Shown here: piece after piece, positions 43,634-54,365 of the stretch
How positions within the stretch are numbered: position 1 is the first letter of the stretch
How the letters are laid out: each line of letters begins with the position of its first letter
NCBI GenBank assembly: GCA_905221605.1
Contig: CAJNDS010002166.1
Location: 62,001-126,000 of the forward strand
DNA length: 64,000 bases
Origin: Symbiodinium natans
Lineage: Eukaryota > Sar > Dinophyceae > Suessiales > Symbiodiniaceae
Direction of reading: 5' to 3'
Translations under genes and position numbers: made by a program
Notes under the pieces: model-generated
Seen by the model: only the letters and a program-made list of their open reading frames with translations
What the model was told of the DNA's origin: nothing
Databases searched by the model: none

Positions 43634-45780
43634 GTTTCGCGGCTGAAAGTGGTGATCTGTTGACAGGTGAAGCGGAAGAAACTGCGCCTGTTGCTGCGAC
43701 AAAAAGCAGTATCCTCGTCGTTGGGGACGCAGAAGGAGTCGTTCCTGTTGCTATGGTGATGAGTGAAGGAGAAATCCTGGAATTGGAGGCAGCAAGAATA
43801 CAGCAAGAGTCAGATGAAGACTTATACGCTGATGGTGGAGGCAAAGTGTCTCAAGCTGCTGACCTTCCAATCATCGACTGCGATGGGAAGACATGGGAAC
43901 GCCATTTTCATGATGATGGGAGAGAATATCTTTACTGTTTAGACACTGGAGATACCCAATGGGTGGTGCCTAAGAAGACTGGAATGGCTGGAAACAGCGA
44001 GGGGCCAGGTGTTGGAATGGGCATTGTCCCTGTGGATGACAAGCCAGCGCTGGGTGCTACCTCGTCCTCGTCACCTACTGAGTCTTCTAGGGCACAACAG
44101 GGTAGCATGGAAAGTGTCAACAGTGGTGTAAATAGTGTAGGTGAAAAAGATTTTTCCTCTACTATCAGGGATAGCGGTCCTAGGGCTGGTGGTGACGCCC
44201 CGACCTCGGGTTCTCCTGATGAAGAGGGGATTCCTGGAAACCGAGCAGACATCGCTGGAGCTCAACATCTGGATCGGGAAGAAATGGAAGCGCTTTCTGA
44301 GGGTGTGGCAGCGGTGGAATCGGTGGGTCCAGAAGGAAAAATGCCCAATGTGGAGATCGGAATTGTGTCGGCTGCAGAAGAGCGAGTGGTGGATGTGGTG
44401 CCTGTCGTTCAGGAAGATGGCCCTGGAGATTTGGATGACGAAGGGAAAAAGTTGTGCATTACGACTGAGGAGGTCTCTTCGTTTGGTGCCGAGAATTCTG
44501 CCATTCAAAGGGAAAAGGAAACTTCTGAAACTGCTGGAGACACGGTTGATCGAAAAGATGAGGCCTGGAGCGCCAATGAAGCGCGGGTCAACGCGCCAGA
44601 TAGTACCTGGAGTGCAGGAAAAGCACGGGTTGAGGCGCATATGGTGTCACGTTCCACGGGCGACTGCAACAATGGGGCGCAGGTCTCCGCAGCAGCTGAT
44701 GACGGAGGTTCACAGGTGGACGCACTGGTGCAACTTGAAGTTAGCTGCGAGGAACGAAATGGCAAGGGCTACACCGGAGCCGATGAGGCAGCTGTGGTCA
44801 ATGATGGTGGCAATTCTCCTTTGGAAACCATGGAACCAAAGGAGCCTGCGGTGGAAGAAAATGTACCTGCCGCGGATGAGCAATTCAATAGCCCTGCAGT
44901 GGAAGAAAATTTGCCTGCTGCAGAAGGCATGACAAAAGACTCCAATGATGGGTCCACTCCCATGAAGGGAGAAGCGTTGCCGTCTGGAAGTTCACCGGAA
45001 GTCGACACCGAGCGAACTGTAACGGATGAGGCAAAGCCATTGGCTGGAAAAAAGGAAGATCCTGAAATCCAGGAGCACAAAAAAGATGAGCTTGTGGGAC
45101 TCGTGGAGCAGGACGAGCAGTGTGACCCAAAGGTGAAGACAAAGGATGCGCCAGGAGCCGATGATACAGAGATGGTTTCTGAAGAGCATGCAAAGAAAGT
45201 GCCCCGAGCGGGAGCCTTGGAATCACCTGGGAAACATTGCTATCAAGAGGGAGATGAGATCATGGGTCTAGTGCGCTGCATCAATGGGTATGGAGCCTTT
45301 TTGGACCATGGTGATGTGAATGTGTTGATTCCTGCAGAAGGGAATAATGCATATCAGTTCAAATTTGGTGATACTGTCAATGGAACAGTGAAGCGAGTGG
45401 AAGATGATGGTACCATAATCTTGGACACCTTTCTGGTTTTGGAAGAGGACGAGGAGGACTCTTCTTCGACGCTGCGTAAATGGAAACCCAGCGGCTGGAG
45501 TACGTGGTGGACAGATTCATGGTATGCTGGTCAATGGTACCAAGATTCCAACAGTCAATGGACTGGAGACGGGAGGAAGAGCAATCCGATGAAAAGGTTG
45601 CTGATCAAGAGTTATCCTCAGAAGAAAAAGAGGAAAGGCAACTTTATGGAGAAAAGATCTATAAAGCTCTTCTTGAGGATGGAAACGAAGATAAGGCCTA
45701 TGTGGGCAAAATCACTGGGATGCTGTTGGGTCGCCCAATGGAAGATCTACAGGAGTGTGTTGCAGATCAATCATTCCTGA
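43579..45780 (+). pseudogene. Polyprotein segment with WW and S1 domains (copy 1)
   Basis: True coding runs from about 43,612 to about 45,560. A canonical WW domain lies at 43,894-43,971 (Trp pair, DDGREYLY core, final Pro), a protein-interaction module for proline-rich ligands. A long acidic region of low complexity follows, with two near-repeats of WSANEARV type. An S1 OB-fold lies at about 45,247-45,435 (GLVRCINGYGAFLD, FGDTVNGTVKRV), typical of RNA binding. Then comes a Trp-rich stretch. A 1-bp loss near 45,560 (compare copy 2) shifts the frame; the last 70 or so residues are not original. Confidence 0.75.
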
Positions 45781-47978
45781 ACGCGGAAGCTCGGCGCGCC
45801 TATGGCACCTTGCAAAGTGATGGTTGGGAACCTGATGGTACGGAAAGCACAGGTTTGGGAAAGATATCCACTTTTCCCCGAAAACAGTACCACAACGCGC
45901 TCTTCGAACTGGCATGCAGAAAAAGGAGATTTACTCGACCAGTTGTGGGTGAAGCGGTGGCAATGGTGCTGAGTCAAGGGGAAGATGAGCTTTGGAACGC
46001 GCTTTGGTTGGACACCAAGCGATTTTTGCAGGAGCTTGATGGTGCAGTGCAATCCATGAGCAAAAGGGAGAACAAGCCAATGGAAGCCTATATGGACCCT
46101 GACCAGTACAAAAAGGCTCACATGACTCCACAGACTGTGTCACCTGGATACAGCAAACTGTGCAAGTTCTTCAATAAGGGAAGGTGTCGCAATGGTGATG
46201 GATGTCCCTATGAGCATCGTCGTTATGGTGAAGGGTGGCCTGAAGGAGAGCCAACTGAGCCAAAGAACAGTCGAAAAACTGGTGACGAGGATGGGGACAT
46301 CGGTGGCCCTCCAACTGATGAAGGTACAGTGGATGAGGTGCAGCAGGAGCGGGAGGATTCGGCCTTCCGTGCCCAGTACAACTATGGCAAAGGGACATCA
46401 AAAGGTGAGCCTACGCTGGGTGAAATGAAGAAACGGCTGTGTCTGTATTACAATCAAAGTGGTTGTAAATATGGGACTGCGTGCAGGTATCTCCACGACG
46501 ATGACATGGCATTGGAAGGGACTTGGGAGCCTGGCAAATCTTGGGACAATGCTTCCAGGAAGGCACTAAGGGACGCAGGGTTCCACCATTGCTGTTTCGA
46601 TTATTACATCAGAGGACGTTGCCGGAAAGGGTCAAATTTCTGCAAGTACTCCCACGACGAGATGTCTGATGAGCGGCTGACTAACCTGAAACACCTGGTA
46701 CATGTGGCCAATCAGGTCCGGTTTGAAAAAGAGAGAGGATGGGAGATTTCGGACAGGAGCACTTTTCAGCCACCTGCGAGTGGGGGAGCTGAATCTTCAT
46801 CATCCTCAGCACCAAAAGCGCTGCAAATGACCAATGTGTCACAAAAAGATGGTGAAAAGGGTATTCTGGATGAAGAAGAAGCTGATGAGCAAAAGAATTC
46901 GGTGGCTGCATCCACTAGTACGCAGCTTCACAATCCAGAGGAGCCAATTGAAAATTGGATGGCTCGCAACCAACACCTGTGGGTGTATACCCCTCATGTA
47001 AGTGAGGTGATGATTTCCCTTGGTGTGACCAATGTGTCGGACTTGCAAGAGTTCATCTTTGTGGAAGATTTGGTTGACAAAGGGATCAACAAGGTGACCG
47101 CATGCAAAATTCTGCAATTGGTGGGTGAGGTCCGATATCGACCGGGAGGACCGGAAAAGGCAGTTCCTTCTGATGCATCTGTACGGGTACAACAATCTTC
47201 TGGGAACAAAGGGACTGGAAGAGCGGCGGTGCGAACCCTCACTCAGGTGCGTGAAGCTGAAGACTCCGGTGCAAAAACCATGCCGAGAGGCTCCTATCGG
47301 GAGCTTTTTGATAAGGTCAGGTACCGTGATGCTTGGACGCTTGCGCAGAGGTCTCCGCTGTGCGTACAGAAGCTGCAGTTGGTGGGAGTTGGAATGCCGC
47401 CGGTGAATCCACCAACAAAAAAGTATCGGTCAAGATCAAACCCTGTGAAAAGGGGAAGGCCCTTGCTGGACAAAAAACAGGTGCGACAAGTGCCACGCTC
47501 TCGGTCACAACGACGAGTGCAACCGGCAGAAGTGGTGGAAAAGCCGAAGCCACTGGAACTGAAGCCTCGTGGTGGGTTGTCGTATCGGTTCAGCAGAGCG
47601 TGGGCAGATGTGGTGGACGATGATGAACAGGCGGAGGCCTTGGTCTCGTATGCCGCTTCCTCAAGCGATTCAAGCGAGGAGGAGACCAATGCCGCGCAGC
47701 GCCTGAAGGAAATCTTGTTGAAAGAAAGGGATTCACAGAGAACTGCGATTCGTGGCAATGTTCCGATGGGTGGTTCTTCCGGCCCCAATGACGGGCAGAA
47801 AAAATCGGTTCACCTTGGCAAAGAACGCGACAAAGCGTCGCGGGGGGAGACCCGCCAAGAAGTGACTTCTCAAGTTTTTTCGCTACCACAACCTTCTCGT
47901 CGAACTGAACAGTCTCAAAAAAAGAGCAAGGGATGGCTCAGTTATAGTTGGTTCGCTGGCGGTGGGCTCCACGGATGA
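45480..47978 (+). pseudogene. Polyprotein segment with three CCCH fingers (copy 1)
   Basis: The original frame resumes near 45,561. Three CCCH zinc fingers lie at 46,161-46,217 (C-x7-C-x5-C-x3-H), 46,440-46,496 (same spacing) and 46,593-46,655 (C-x8-C-x6-C-x3-H; copy 2 has x5 here, so one residue has been inserted). A compact helical region at about 46,950-47,130 (LGVTNVSDLQEF...GINKVTACKILQ) resembles a SAM domain, with low confidence. A basic Lys/Arg-rich tail follows. An extra A in the run 47,917-47,923 (7 A, against 6 in copy 2) shifts the frame and ends it early. Confidence 0.75.
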
Positions 47979-48213
47979 GGTTTTACCTGGGCAAGGTGTT
48001 GCTGGACAGGTGAATGTATCTGAAGGCGCTCAAGTTCTTCCTGGGCAAGAAGTGGCTGGACAGGAGACGGCGCTGGAAGGAGCAGTGCAAATTCCTGGCG
48101 AGGAGACTGACCAAAACGAAGGAGAAGGTGGGAGCAATGAACTCCATGGTGATGGTGCGAAGACATTGGATGTTCGTCCGGTGAAGAACGTTCCTCAGCA
48201 ATTGCTGGTTTAA
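47962..48213 (+). pseudogene. Polyprotein linker segment ending in a private stop (copy 1)
   Basis: After the A-run shift the original frame reads VLPGQGVAGQV..., with repeated LPGQ(E/G)VAGQ motifs, up to TAA at 48,211-48,213. Copy 2 has AAA at that place and reads straight on into the next segment, so the stop is a point mutation in copy 1. Confidence 0.65.
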
Positions 48214-48255
48214 GGTCTTCTGAATCGAATTTATTGGAAGGTTGCAGTTGGCAAG

Positions 48256-51081
48256 TTGCCGGTGGGGCAAAGAGACTGCCAAAAAGGGTCCAATAAGATG
48301 GATCGAAATTTGGTTATTAGCATGTCATCCGAAGGTGCAAGCGAACAGGATGAGAACCTGGCACTGGAGGACGATGCTGATCAGTCAATGGGTGACGGTG
48401 CGATGGTAGTTCTGGTGTATGATCCAAGGACGCTGATTCAGTCGCCTACAACTGATTGGGTTATGCGTCGTGGTCTGACCGATCGTTCCGTCTGGCCAGC
48501 AATGGCGTACACAGCACAGAGAATATGTGCTGAAATGGTTCAAGTGGATGAACTGAATGCCCAGTTGAATACTGGGAGACTCCTTTTTGAAAGGAGAGAT
48601 CAAGGATATTATTGTGATTTGCATCATTCGTTCCATAACAATCCGTGCTTGCCGGTGGTGGGAAATTATCCTCTTTCGGTGATGGGTGCACTGCTTTCTC
48701 CTGGCCTGGAAAAGGAATTCAGAAATACTGAAAAGTTTGGAACTGCTATGGAGGCAATAGCCTATGATTGGAGTCGCAGTCCAGGCATGGAAGTTCATGT
48801 GGAACTTATGGCAAGGGTAGCCAATCTGGTCGCTCCATTCCTTAGACTTGGAGGCCAAGGGACAGTGGTGAATTCCGAATTTCTCTGGCAGCACGGGAGG
48901 GACCAAATGATGGAGTTCCTTCAGGCGGCGACTTGCGCTGATCAATTGGAGGTTCTCTGGAGAAGAATGGACGACGATGCTGATGAGGAAGTGGATCCTA
49001 CAGGAATGGTGCTGGAGATCCCCGATCAACAAGATGCGGTACTAGATCAAGGGAACAATGAATCCCTTATTCCCATTGAAGATGCTGGAGGTGAGACACT
49101 TGGTGACACTGGAAGGGATGGCAAAGCGCCAGAAGTCTCTCCGGAAGAGGAGACATCCAGTGGGTCGTCAAGACTGGCGGGCACAAGGATTTTCTTGTGG
49201 TCAGTGTACTCTCGCGTTGCTTCCAATTTCTCTATGCAGGACCGCACTACTGGTAAGATCTTTGACAGCACAAAAGGGTATCCTGGTGAAGGACCAAGCA
49301 ATGATGACAATCCTTCCTCTAAGAGGAACTTACCCTGGATCTCGGAAGACTACCTCGACGAAGTGGTGTCAAAAAAGATGGAAAGGTCTTCAGATATGGA
49401 TGGGTTTGTTCCGGGAAGTGAGGGACCATTGGAAAAGGCAGAGGTGGAGAATGTTACTGCCTCTAAAATTCTTATGGCTCTTTGGAAGAAGGGACATAGA
49501 GTTGGTTATAGGAGGTTGTGTCGTTCGAACGCATCTGGATGCAAGGTTGGAGCAATGAAACGTCCAATCAAAAGAGTGCAGAAGATTGGCACTAGCAAGG
49601 CCTTCACGAAGATGTTCAATGTTTTTGGATCGTCTCAGCATGGCTCAGGAGTTGGCGGAAAACCAATCATGAAGGTGGTAGGACCAAGGCCAGGTTTTCC
49701 AGCTGTACTCCAAGCACCAACTACTGATAGCACGTCGGGTGAAGGGAGCAGTCCCCAGGTACATGGCAATGTTCATGTAGAGCACAATCGCCCTATGGAC
49801 CGGTATGAGGCAGAGCGCTTGGAGAAGAGGAAGAAGGGCTTCTGCTACTGGTTCGGCAAGGGGAAAGATCGCTGCAAATTTGGTGACGACTGCAAATTCA
49901 TCCATTCCGAAGATGATGTGGTGCTACATTCATATTGGTGCAAATACTACGTGGCAGGGAGAGAATGCTTCGCTGGAAAGGATTGTGAGTTCTCGCATGA
50001 TGCAACTGGTGTGAGGTGCATCCAGTTTGCTCGGTCTGGGAAGTGTCGGTTTGGTGACAGGTGTGTCTTCGAGCATGGTGTTCCGCTGGAAGAACAGAGG
50101 CCAAGGTCTCCAAGGACGCCCCCAAGGGATGGTCCAAGGAGAAGTTCTGGTGCAAATGGTGGTGAAAAGGAGATCTCTCCTGAACAGTTCGATGATGGCG
50201 AGGAGGATTTTATGGGTTATGACGATGATACCAAAATGACGGAACTGTTGATGGAGGCGATTTCATTTTTGTCCAATGGCAAGCCAGATTTGGCTCGAGC
50301 AGAGGCGGACCCATTGTTCAAACTCCTGAAGTTCGCTGGAGATACTGACCAAATGGATCAGGTATGGGTTTCGTGGACCACTGGTATGTTGACCGTGCTG
50401 GAACTTCTCGAAGTAGTGAAGTTTTATGAGATTTCGCTCACGGAGGTGGAAGAATGGGTCAATGACCTGAGGATATGGTACGAGCGAGCCAATTTGGGAG
50501 AAGAAAAGGATTCCAAAAGAGGCAAAAAGAGGTCCCTAGAAAGGGAGTCCAGCAAGGATATTCCTGCCGAAAAAGAAGTGGTTGAGACTTCGGAGACGGA
50601 GGTTGCCGTTGAGGAGGAGAAGAAAAAGGTAAGAAAGAAGAGGAAAGCTGCAGCTATCGAAGATCCTTACACTCTCATGGTTCCAAAGCCGAAGAAGATG
50701 CCGGCGATCATTGAGAAGGGTGGATCATCATCCAATGTGGTGGTTTCTGCAGTGGAAAAAGCCTCGAAAGTGCGCACAAAGTCAAATGTCGGTGGAAAGA
50801 CAAAGAAGAAGGAGAAAAGTCAGAGTCCCAAAAAAGAAGAGGTGGTAATGGTGCAAGATCCTGAGGAAAAGGATCGTCCATCTGATGCGGATGCACCAGG
50901 GTCTGCCACTGCGAATGCAGAGCTGAGTCAATCTTGCCAGGCGATTGAGGACGCAAAGAGAGAAGGATTGGTATCCTCAATTCAAAGGGGCGTACAGGAT
51001 CCTGTTCTTACAGTTTCGGACCTGGAGTATATTCTGCTGCAACTTCACCTCAAGATTGCCAACAATCGGAAAAAGAAGTGA
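48256..51081 (+). CDS. Polyprotein C-terminal segment with three more CCCH fingers (copy 1)
   Basis: Open for 941 codons in the same frame as the preceding linker; the true local start, if any, may be the ATG at 48,298. The N-terminal 250 residues form an unrecognised globular region (TDWVMRRGLTDRSVWPAMAY...). Three adjacent CCCH fingers lie at 49,843-50,076, with spacings x9-x5-x3, x8-x5-x3 and x8-x5-x3. A helical region follows, then a basic tail (KKKVRKKRKAAA) that could be a nuclear signal. No enzyme motif is visible. Tandem CCCH fingers usually bind single-stranded RNA, so a gag-like RNA-packaging role is a reasonable guess. Confidence 0.75.
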   Translation: MPVGQRDCQKGSNKMDRNLVISMSSEGASEQDENLALEDDADQSMGDGAMVVLVYDPRTLIQSPTTDWVMRRGLTDRSVWPAMAYTAQRICAEMVQVDELNAQLNTGRLLFERRDQGYYCDLHHSFHNNPCLPVVGNYPLSVMGALLSPGLEKEFRNTEKFGTAMEAIAYDWSRSPGMEVHVELMARVANLVAPFLRLGGQGTVVNSEFLWQHGRDQMMEFLQAATCADQLEVLWRRMDDDADEEVDPTGMVLEIPDQQDAVLDQGNNESLIPIEDAGGETLGDTGRDGKAPEVSPEEETSSGSSRLAGTRIFLWSVYSRVASNFSMQDRTTGKIFDSTKGYPGEGPSNDDNPSSKRNLPWISEDYLDEVVSKKMERSSDMDGFVPGSEGPLEKAEVENVTASKILMALWKKGHRVGYRRLCRSNASGCKVGAMKRPIKRVQKIGTSKAFTKMFNVFGSSQHGSGVGGKPIMKVVGPRPGFPAVLQAPTTDSTSGEGSSPQVHGNVHVEHNRPMDRYEAERLEKRKKGFCYWFGKGKDRCKFGDDCKFIHSEDDVVLHSYWCKYYVAGRECFAGKDCEFSHDATGVRCIQFARSGKCRFGDRCVFEHGVPLEEQRPRSPRTPPRDGPRRSSGANGGEKEISPEQFDDGEEDFMGYDDDTKMTELLMEAISFLSNGKPDLARAEADPLFKLLKFAGDTDQMDQVWVSWTTGMLTVLELLEVVKFYEISLTEVEEWVNDLRIWYERANLGEEKDSKRGKKRSLERESSKDIPAEKEVVETSETEVAVEEEKKKVRKKRKAAAIEDPYTLMVPKPKKMPAIIEKGGSSSNVVVSAVEKASKVRTKSNVGGKTKKKEKSQSPKKEEVVMVQDPEEKDRPSDADAPGSATANAELSQSCQAIEDAKREGLVSSIQRGVQDPVLTVSDLEYILLQLHLKIANNRKKK

Positions 51082-51440
51082 TTGGATGGTGCGGATGAAG
51101 GGATGGTTTTTCTCTTTCTGGAGACAGGTGCGCTGGAACAGCCAATGCGCTGACAAATGTGGTGGTTACTATTAAGGGTATGGAAATCCCTGATAGTAGA
51201 AGTCAGTAGCTTTTCGCGTAGCGAAGACCACGGTTTGTGGTGAAGAAGGCCAAGGAGTCTTCAGTGATGAGAGGATCATGGTGAAAAGAGATTCTCTGTG
51301 GGTAGTAGGTTAGCCAATGTGCTATAATTCCGTCCTGGAAGACGTTAAACCATAACATGCATTTCAAGCAGCTGGCTGCTGCCTTAATGGCAGTTTTTGG
51401 CCAAAAGATCTGCACCTCCAATGTGTCCTAGGAAATCCTA
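51082..51440 (+). other. Non-coding 3' region of copy 1
   Basis: About 360 bp between the stop codon and the polypurine tract. I see no open frame or clear structure, apart from an imperfect inverted repeat (CTATTAAGGG...CCCTGATAG) near 51,167-51,200. Confidence 0.5.
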
Positions 51441-51452
51441 GGACAGGGGGAG
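51441..51452 (+). promoter_or_regulatory. Polypurine tract
   Basis: GGACAGGGGGAG directly abuts the TG of the 3' LTR, as expected for the plus-strand primer of an LTR element. Confidence 0.65.
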
Positions 51453-51745
51453 TGCGGAGCTGCAATTGGTATTGTAGAAAGGAGTTCGTGTTGGGGTTGG
51501 ATGGGTCAATGAACCCGGAAATCATATTTGGCTCAAGGCTCAAGATGGCCGAGAGCCGTCAGCTTTTGTTGAAAAAGTACGTACGCTTGGGGTTGGGTTT
51601 AACGGGTTGGAGTAGTCCCGTCCCTTCTCCCTTATCTTGTCCCCTTAGGGTTGGGTGTTCTTGTTTCTGGTTCGATCTAGGAAATCTATATAGGCGACTG
51701 TTGAGGGTTGGTTTCTTTCCCTGTTCCCTTTCGGTTGCCCCCGTA
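51453..51745 (+). repeat. 3' LTR of copy 1 (293 bp)
   Basis: Same length as the 5' LTR and, as far as I can read, the same sequence. It ends CCCGTA and is followed by GGTTTAGGG, i.e. the telomeric array. Confidence 0.85.
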
Positions 51746-51860
51746 GGTTTAGGGTTTAGGGTTTAGGGTTTCGGGTTTAGGGTTTAGGGTTTAGGGTTTA
51801 GGGTGTAGGGTGTAGGGTGTAGGGTGTAGGGTTTAGGGTGTAGGGTTTAGGGTTTAGGGA
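51746..51860 (+). repeat. TTTAGGG array after copy 1, with GTGTAGGG variants
   Basis: Right flank of the insertion; a block of GTGTAGG units at about 51,800-51,830. Confidence 0.85.
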
Positions 51861-51867
51861 TATCGGG

Positions 51868-51919
51868 AGTGCCGACAGCTGGGCCCGCGTCCTCATGTTT
51901 GTTTTGAGAAACCCTCAGG
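51868..51919 (+). CDS. Exon-like island (SWARVLMFVLRNPQ)
   Basis: Open plus-strand stretch right after the telomeric run that follows the LTR element. First of several plus-strand islands up to 57,537 that may belong to one gene. Boundaries are approximate. Confidence 0.3.
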
Positions 51920-52111
51920 GCCGAAGCCCCTAAGAAAAAAAACCAGCCCACAACCTGGGCCGGGGGAAGGTTTAGGGTTTAGGGTTTGGGGTTTAGGGTT
52001 TAGGGTTTAGGGTTTAGGGCTCAACCCGCACCCGAGTTTACTCAGGGCTGCCCGAACCCCAATGCCTAAACCCTAAACCCTACCAACACGACATCCCACC
52101 CCGGAACCAAG

Positions 52112-52157
52112 GCTTCTCATCAACTCCTCTGTGGCAGCATATGCCCCGACAGAGCAG
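52112..52157 (+). CDS. Exon (LLINSSVAAYAPTEQ)
   Basis: 46 nt between ACCAAG|G and GAGCAG|GTATGC; 15 codons plus the leading base. Splice signals fit the local pattern well. Confidence 0.45.
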
Positions 52158-53200
52158 GTATGCATGTGTATGCCGTATCTACGAAAGCGTAGAGCTTCGG
52201 AGTAGCGCGGTAAGGGCGTCTGATGCGAAGATTCTCACAAGGTAGGTGGTTTAGGGTTTAGGGTTTAGGGTTTGGGGTTTAGGGTTTAGGGTTTAGGATT
52301 TAGGGTTTTGTGCCACATCGAAACTTCGCCCCCGAGCTTTGCTTTCATGCACTCCGGCAAAGGAAGAGACGGCCATGAGTGCTGCAAGTGGTGCCAGGAT
52401 GCGCCAGGGTCTCTCTAACCCTGCAAGCCCCGCCCCTTGGCGTAGAGCTGAGGCACAGTCAAAACGATTCCAGAAACCCTACAGAAAATCCGGAACCCCA
52501 GATTCTTCAAGTCTCAGTTACAGTCAGTTACGGAACATCCAGAAACCCTAGACTCTTCAAGTTTCAAGAGAAAATCGATCCCGTAAGCTCGATGGGCGCA
52601 GGCGATGGCCAGGCGGGGGAGGTTCCCGCTCCATTTTCCAAGCATTCTGAAGGTTCAGGGGAGGGGTCATCTCTGCTTGAAGAGGATGTTGAATGACGAG
52701 AGTTGGCCTGGGTGCTTCTGGGAAAGAGGCCACTGAAGGACTTTCTTAGGCACCCAGTAGCTCGAGTAGCTCGAAGCCCTAAACCCTATAAAACCCTACG
52801 AGCTCCATTCTAGGGCCGTAACACCCTGAACTACAGATCCCAAAGACATGTGCAATGTGTCTTGCATGTGTAGCTTGGATTTGGGAGTTGATGCTGCAGA
52901 CTCGAGTCGAGGCTAGTTTCTTCTTGGGGTTTAGGGTTCGAAGTTCGAAGAGTAGAAATATTACGACGAAGTGCATGGCAGTCGCGGAGGTTTGATTAGG
53001 GTCCTAGACCCTAAGCCCTAAAAAACGGTTTACAGCTCATGAGAGATCTAGGGCAACGTACAAGTATCAGGCAATCTTTTTTTCTCCTGGGACTGAAAAG
53101 TTGAGAGCCTCCCAACTTTCAAACGCCCTTTAGGGTTTAGGGTTTAGGGTTTAGGGTTTAGGGTTTAGGGTTTAGGGTTTAGGTTTTAGGGTTTCCGGAC

Positions 53201-53324
53201 CTGCGACTCTCCAAGATGTGCTCGGACGGCTGCGCAGCCTTCATCAGCTTCTCAGATGCTCGACGCTTGCTACGCTTCGTGCGCGGCCGAGGTGGTGCGG
53301 AACGTGCCTTGGGCCCAGGGTCGG
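53201..53324 (-). CDS. Exon with basic region (RPRTKRSKRRASEKLMKAAQ)
   Basis: 124 nt between TTGCAAG| and CGCAG|GTCCGG, open for 40 codons. The Lys/Arg-rich stretch could be a nuclear localisation signal. It lies on the opposite strand to its neighbours, so a separate gene is likely. Product unknown. Confidence 0.45.
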
Positions 53325-53401
53325 CTTGCAAGTGTGCAGCAGGGTTTAGGGTTTAGGGTTTAGGGTTTAGGGTTTAGGGCTTAGGGTTTAACATTCAACA
53401 G

Positions 53402-53479
53402 TTTTGGCCTTCGCGCGTGCTGTTGTCCAAAAAGATCCAAGACTACCTCCACCCTCACCCGAAGTCGGGCCTCAACAAG
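53402..53479 (+). CDS. Exon (FWPSRVLLSKKIQDYLHPHP...)
   Basis: 78 nt, 26 codons, from CAACAG| to AACAAG|GAAAC (GA donor). The frame stays open for 12 further codons to a GGTTTAGG, so the 3' end may lie there instead. Confidence 0.45.
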
Positions 53480-53514
53480 GAAACTGTTGGATCTTATTTC
53501 GGGCTTGTTCTTGG

Positions 53515-53643
53515 GTTTAGGGTTTAGGGTTTAGGGTTTAGGGTTTAGGGTTTAGGGTTTAGGGTTTAGGGTTTAGGGTTTAGGGTTTAGGGTTTAGGGT
53601 TTAGGGTTTAGGGTTTAGGGTTTAGGGTTTAGGGTTTAGGGTT
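53515..53643 (+). repeat. TTTAGGG array, about 18 units
   Basis: Near-perfect; follows the FWPSRVLLSKK exon. Confidence 0.9.
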
Positions 53644-54365
53644 TCCTTGCATTTTTTATGTTCCTCCATGTGTACTATGCGTAAAGAAAGGTCCTTTAAC
53701 GTTCAGGGTTTGATTGAAAGGGCCGGTTTGGGTGGTATGTATATATGATACAGTCTGTAAGGGTCAGATTTCAGGGTTGGACTGGAGTTGAGGATCTAAA
53801 CCACACCCTACACCCACTGTAAAGGGGAGAAACCACCTTCACTCCAAGCCCGTCAGAAATCAATCCCTCGCCACTTCTCAGCCCAAGCCCCGAAACTCAA
53901 GGGGACCAAACTCCTCGAATCCTAAGCTCGACGAAACAGCTGAAAGCTTGAAGGGCTTGAGGAGGTGTACTGTTATGAGGAAGCTCGATCAAATTGGGGT
54001 TCCTTTTCTTTAGGGGGGCCCCCTACAGAACATGGCGGCCATAGAATCAGGGCCGCAAAACAGGATGCTGAACCCAAAGCCCTAAACCGCGGGGTGTAGG
54101 GCTTGGGAAAAGCCTATATGAAAACACCCTCCCAACCGGGATCTTCTTGAATCGGGTTGATAGGGCTCAGTGCCCCACCCACCCACAACCACACCCCCCC
54201 CCCCCCCCCCCCCAAAGCCGCCACAAAACTTCATCTAAAACCCTAAACCCTAAACCCAACAGTGGCTGAGGAAGCGGCCGAGCAAGCCGCCCAAGAAGCC
54301 CTGGCGGTCGAAGAGATCCGGATTTGCCTTCCTGGGGGCTGCGGAGTCAGGTCGCGACCCTGAAC

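Larger units (their letters stand above)
42916..51745 (+). mobile_element. Complete LTR element without pol, copy 1
   Basis: 8,830 bp bounded by two 293-bp direct repeats that I read as identical. Just inside the 5' LTR lies a primer-binding site for the initiator tRNA-Met anticodon arm; just before the 3' LTR lies a polypurine tract. The interior is almost wholly coding, once one frame of about 2,600 codons, with a WW domain, an S1 domain and six CCCH fingers. No protease, integrase, reverse transcriptase or RNase H motifs are visible in any frame. It sits inside a TTTAGGG array on both sides. A target-site duplication cannot be resolved because the target is itself a 7-bp tandem repeat. Likely a non-autonomous copia-type element that would need enzymes from elsewhere. 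Confidence 0.85.

Noticed and set aside
45480-45780. Programmed frameshift at the overlap of two polyprotein frames
   Set aside because: Copy 2 reads through in one frame and differs by a single base, so a plain deletion in copy 1 explains the overlap.
46950-47130. Firm SAM-domain call in the polyprotein
   Set aside because: Only the helix pattern fits; key residues cannot be confirmed without a profile search, so it is mentioned as a possibility only.
43330-51421. Many minus-strand frames of 60-215 codons within copy 1
   Set aside because: They mirror the codon structure of the plus-strand polyprotein and recur as shadows in copy 2.
42907-51754. A 9-bp target-site duplication GGTTTAGGG around copy 1
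   Set aside because: Both flanks do match over 9 bp, but the target is a 7-bp tandem repeat, so 2, 9 or 16 bp fit equally well and no duplication can be claimed.
54255-54350. Exon encoding AEEAAEQAAQEALAVEEIRI (plus) or DLFDRQGFLGGLLGRFL (minus)
   Set aside because: Both strands read equally well and the splice signals do not decide, so no call was made.
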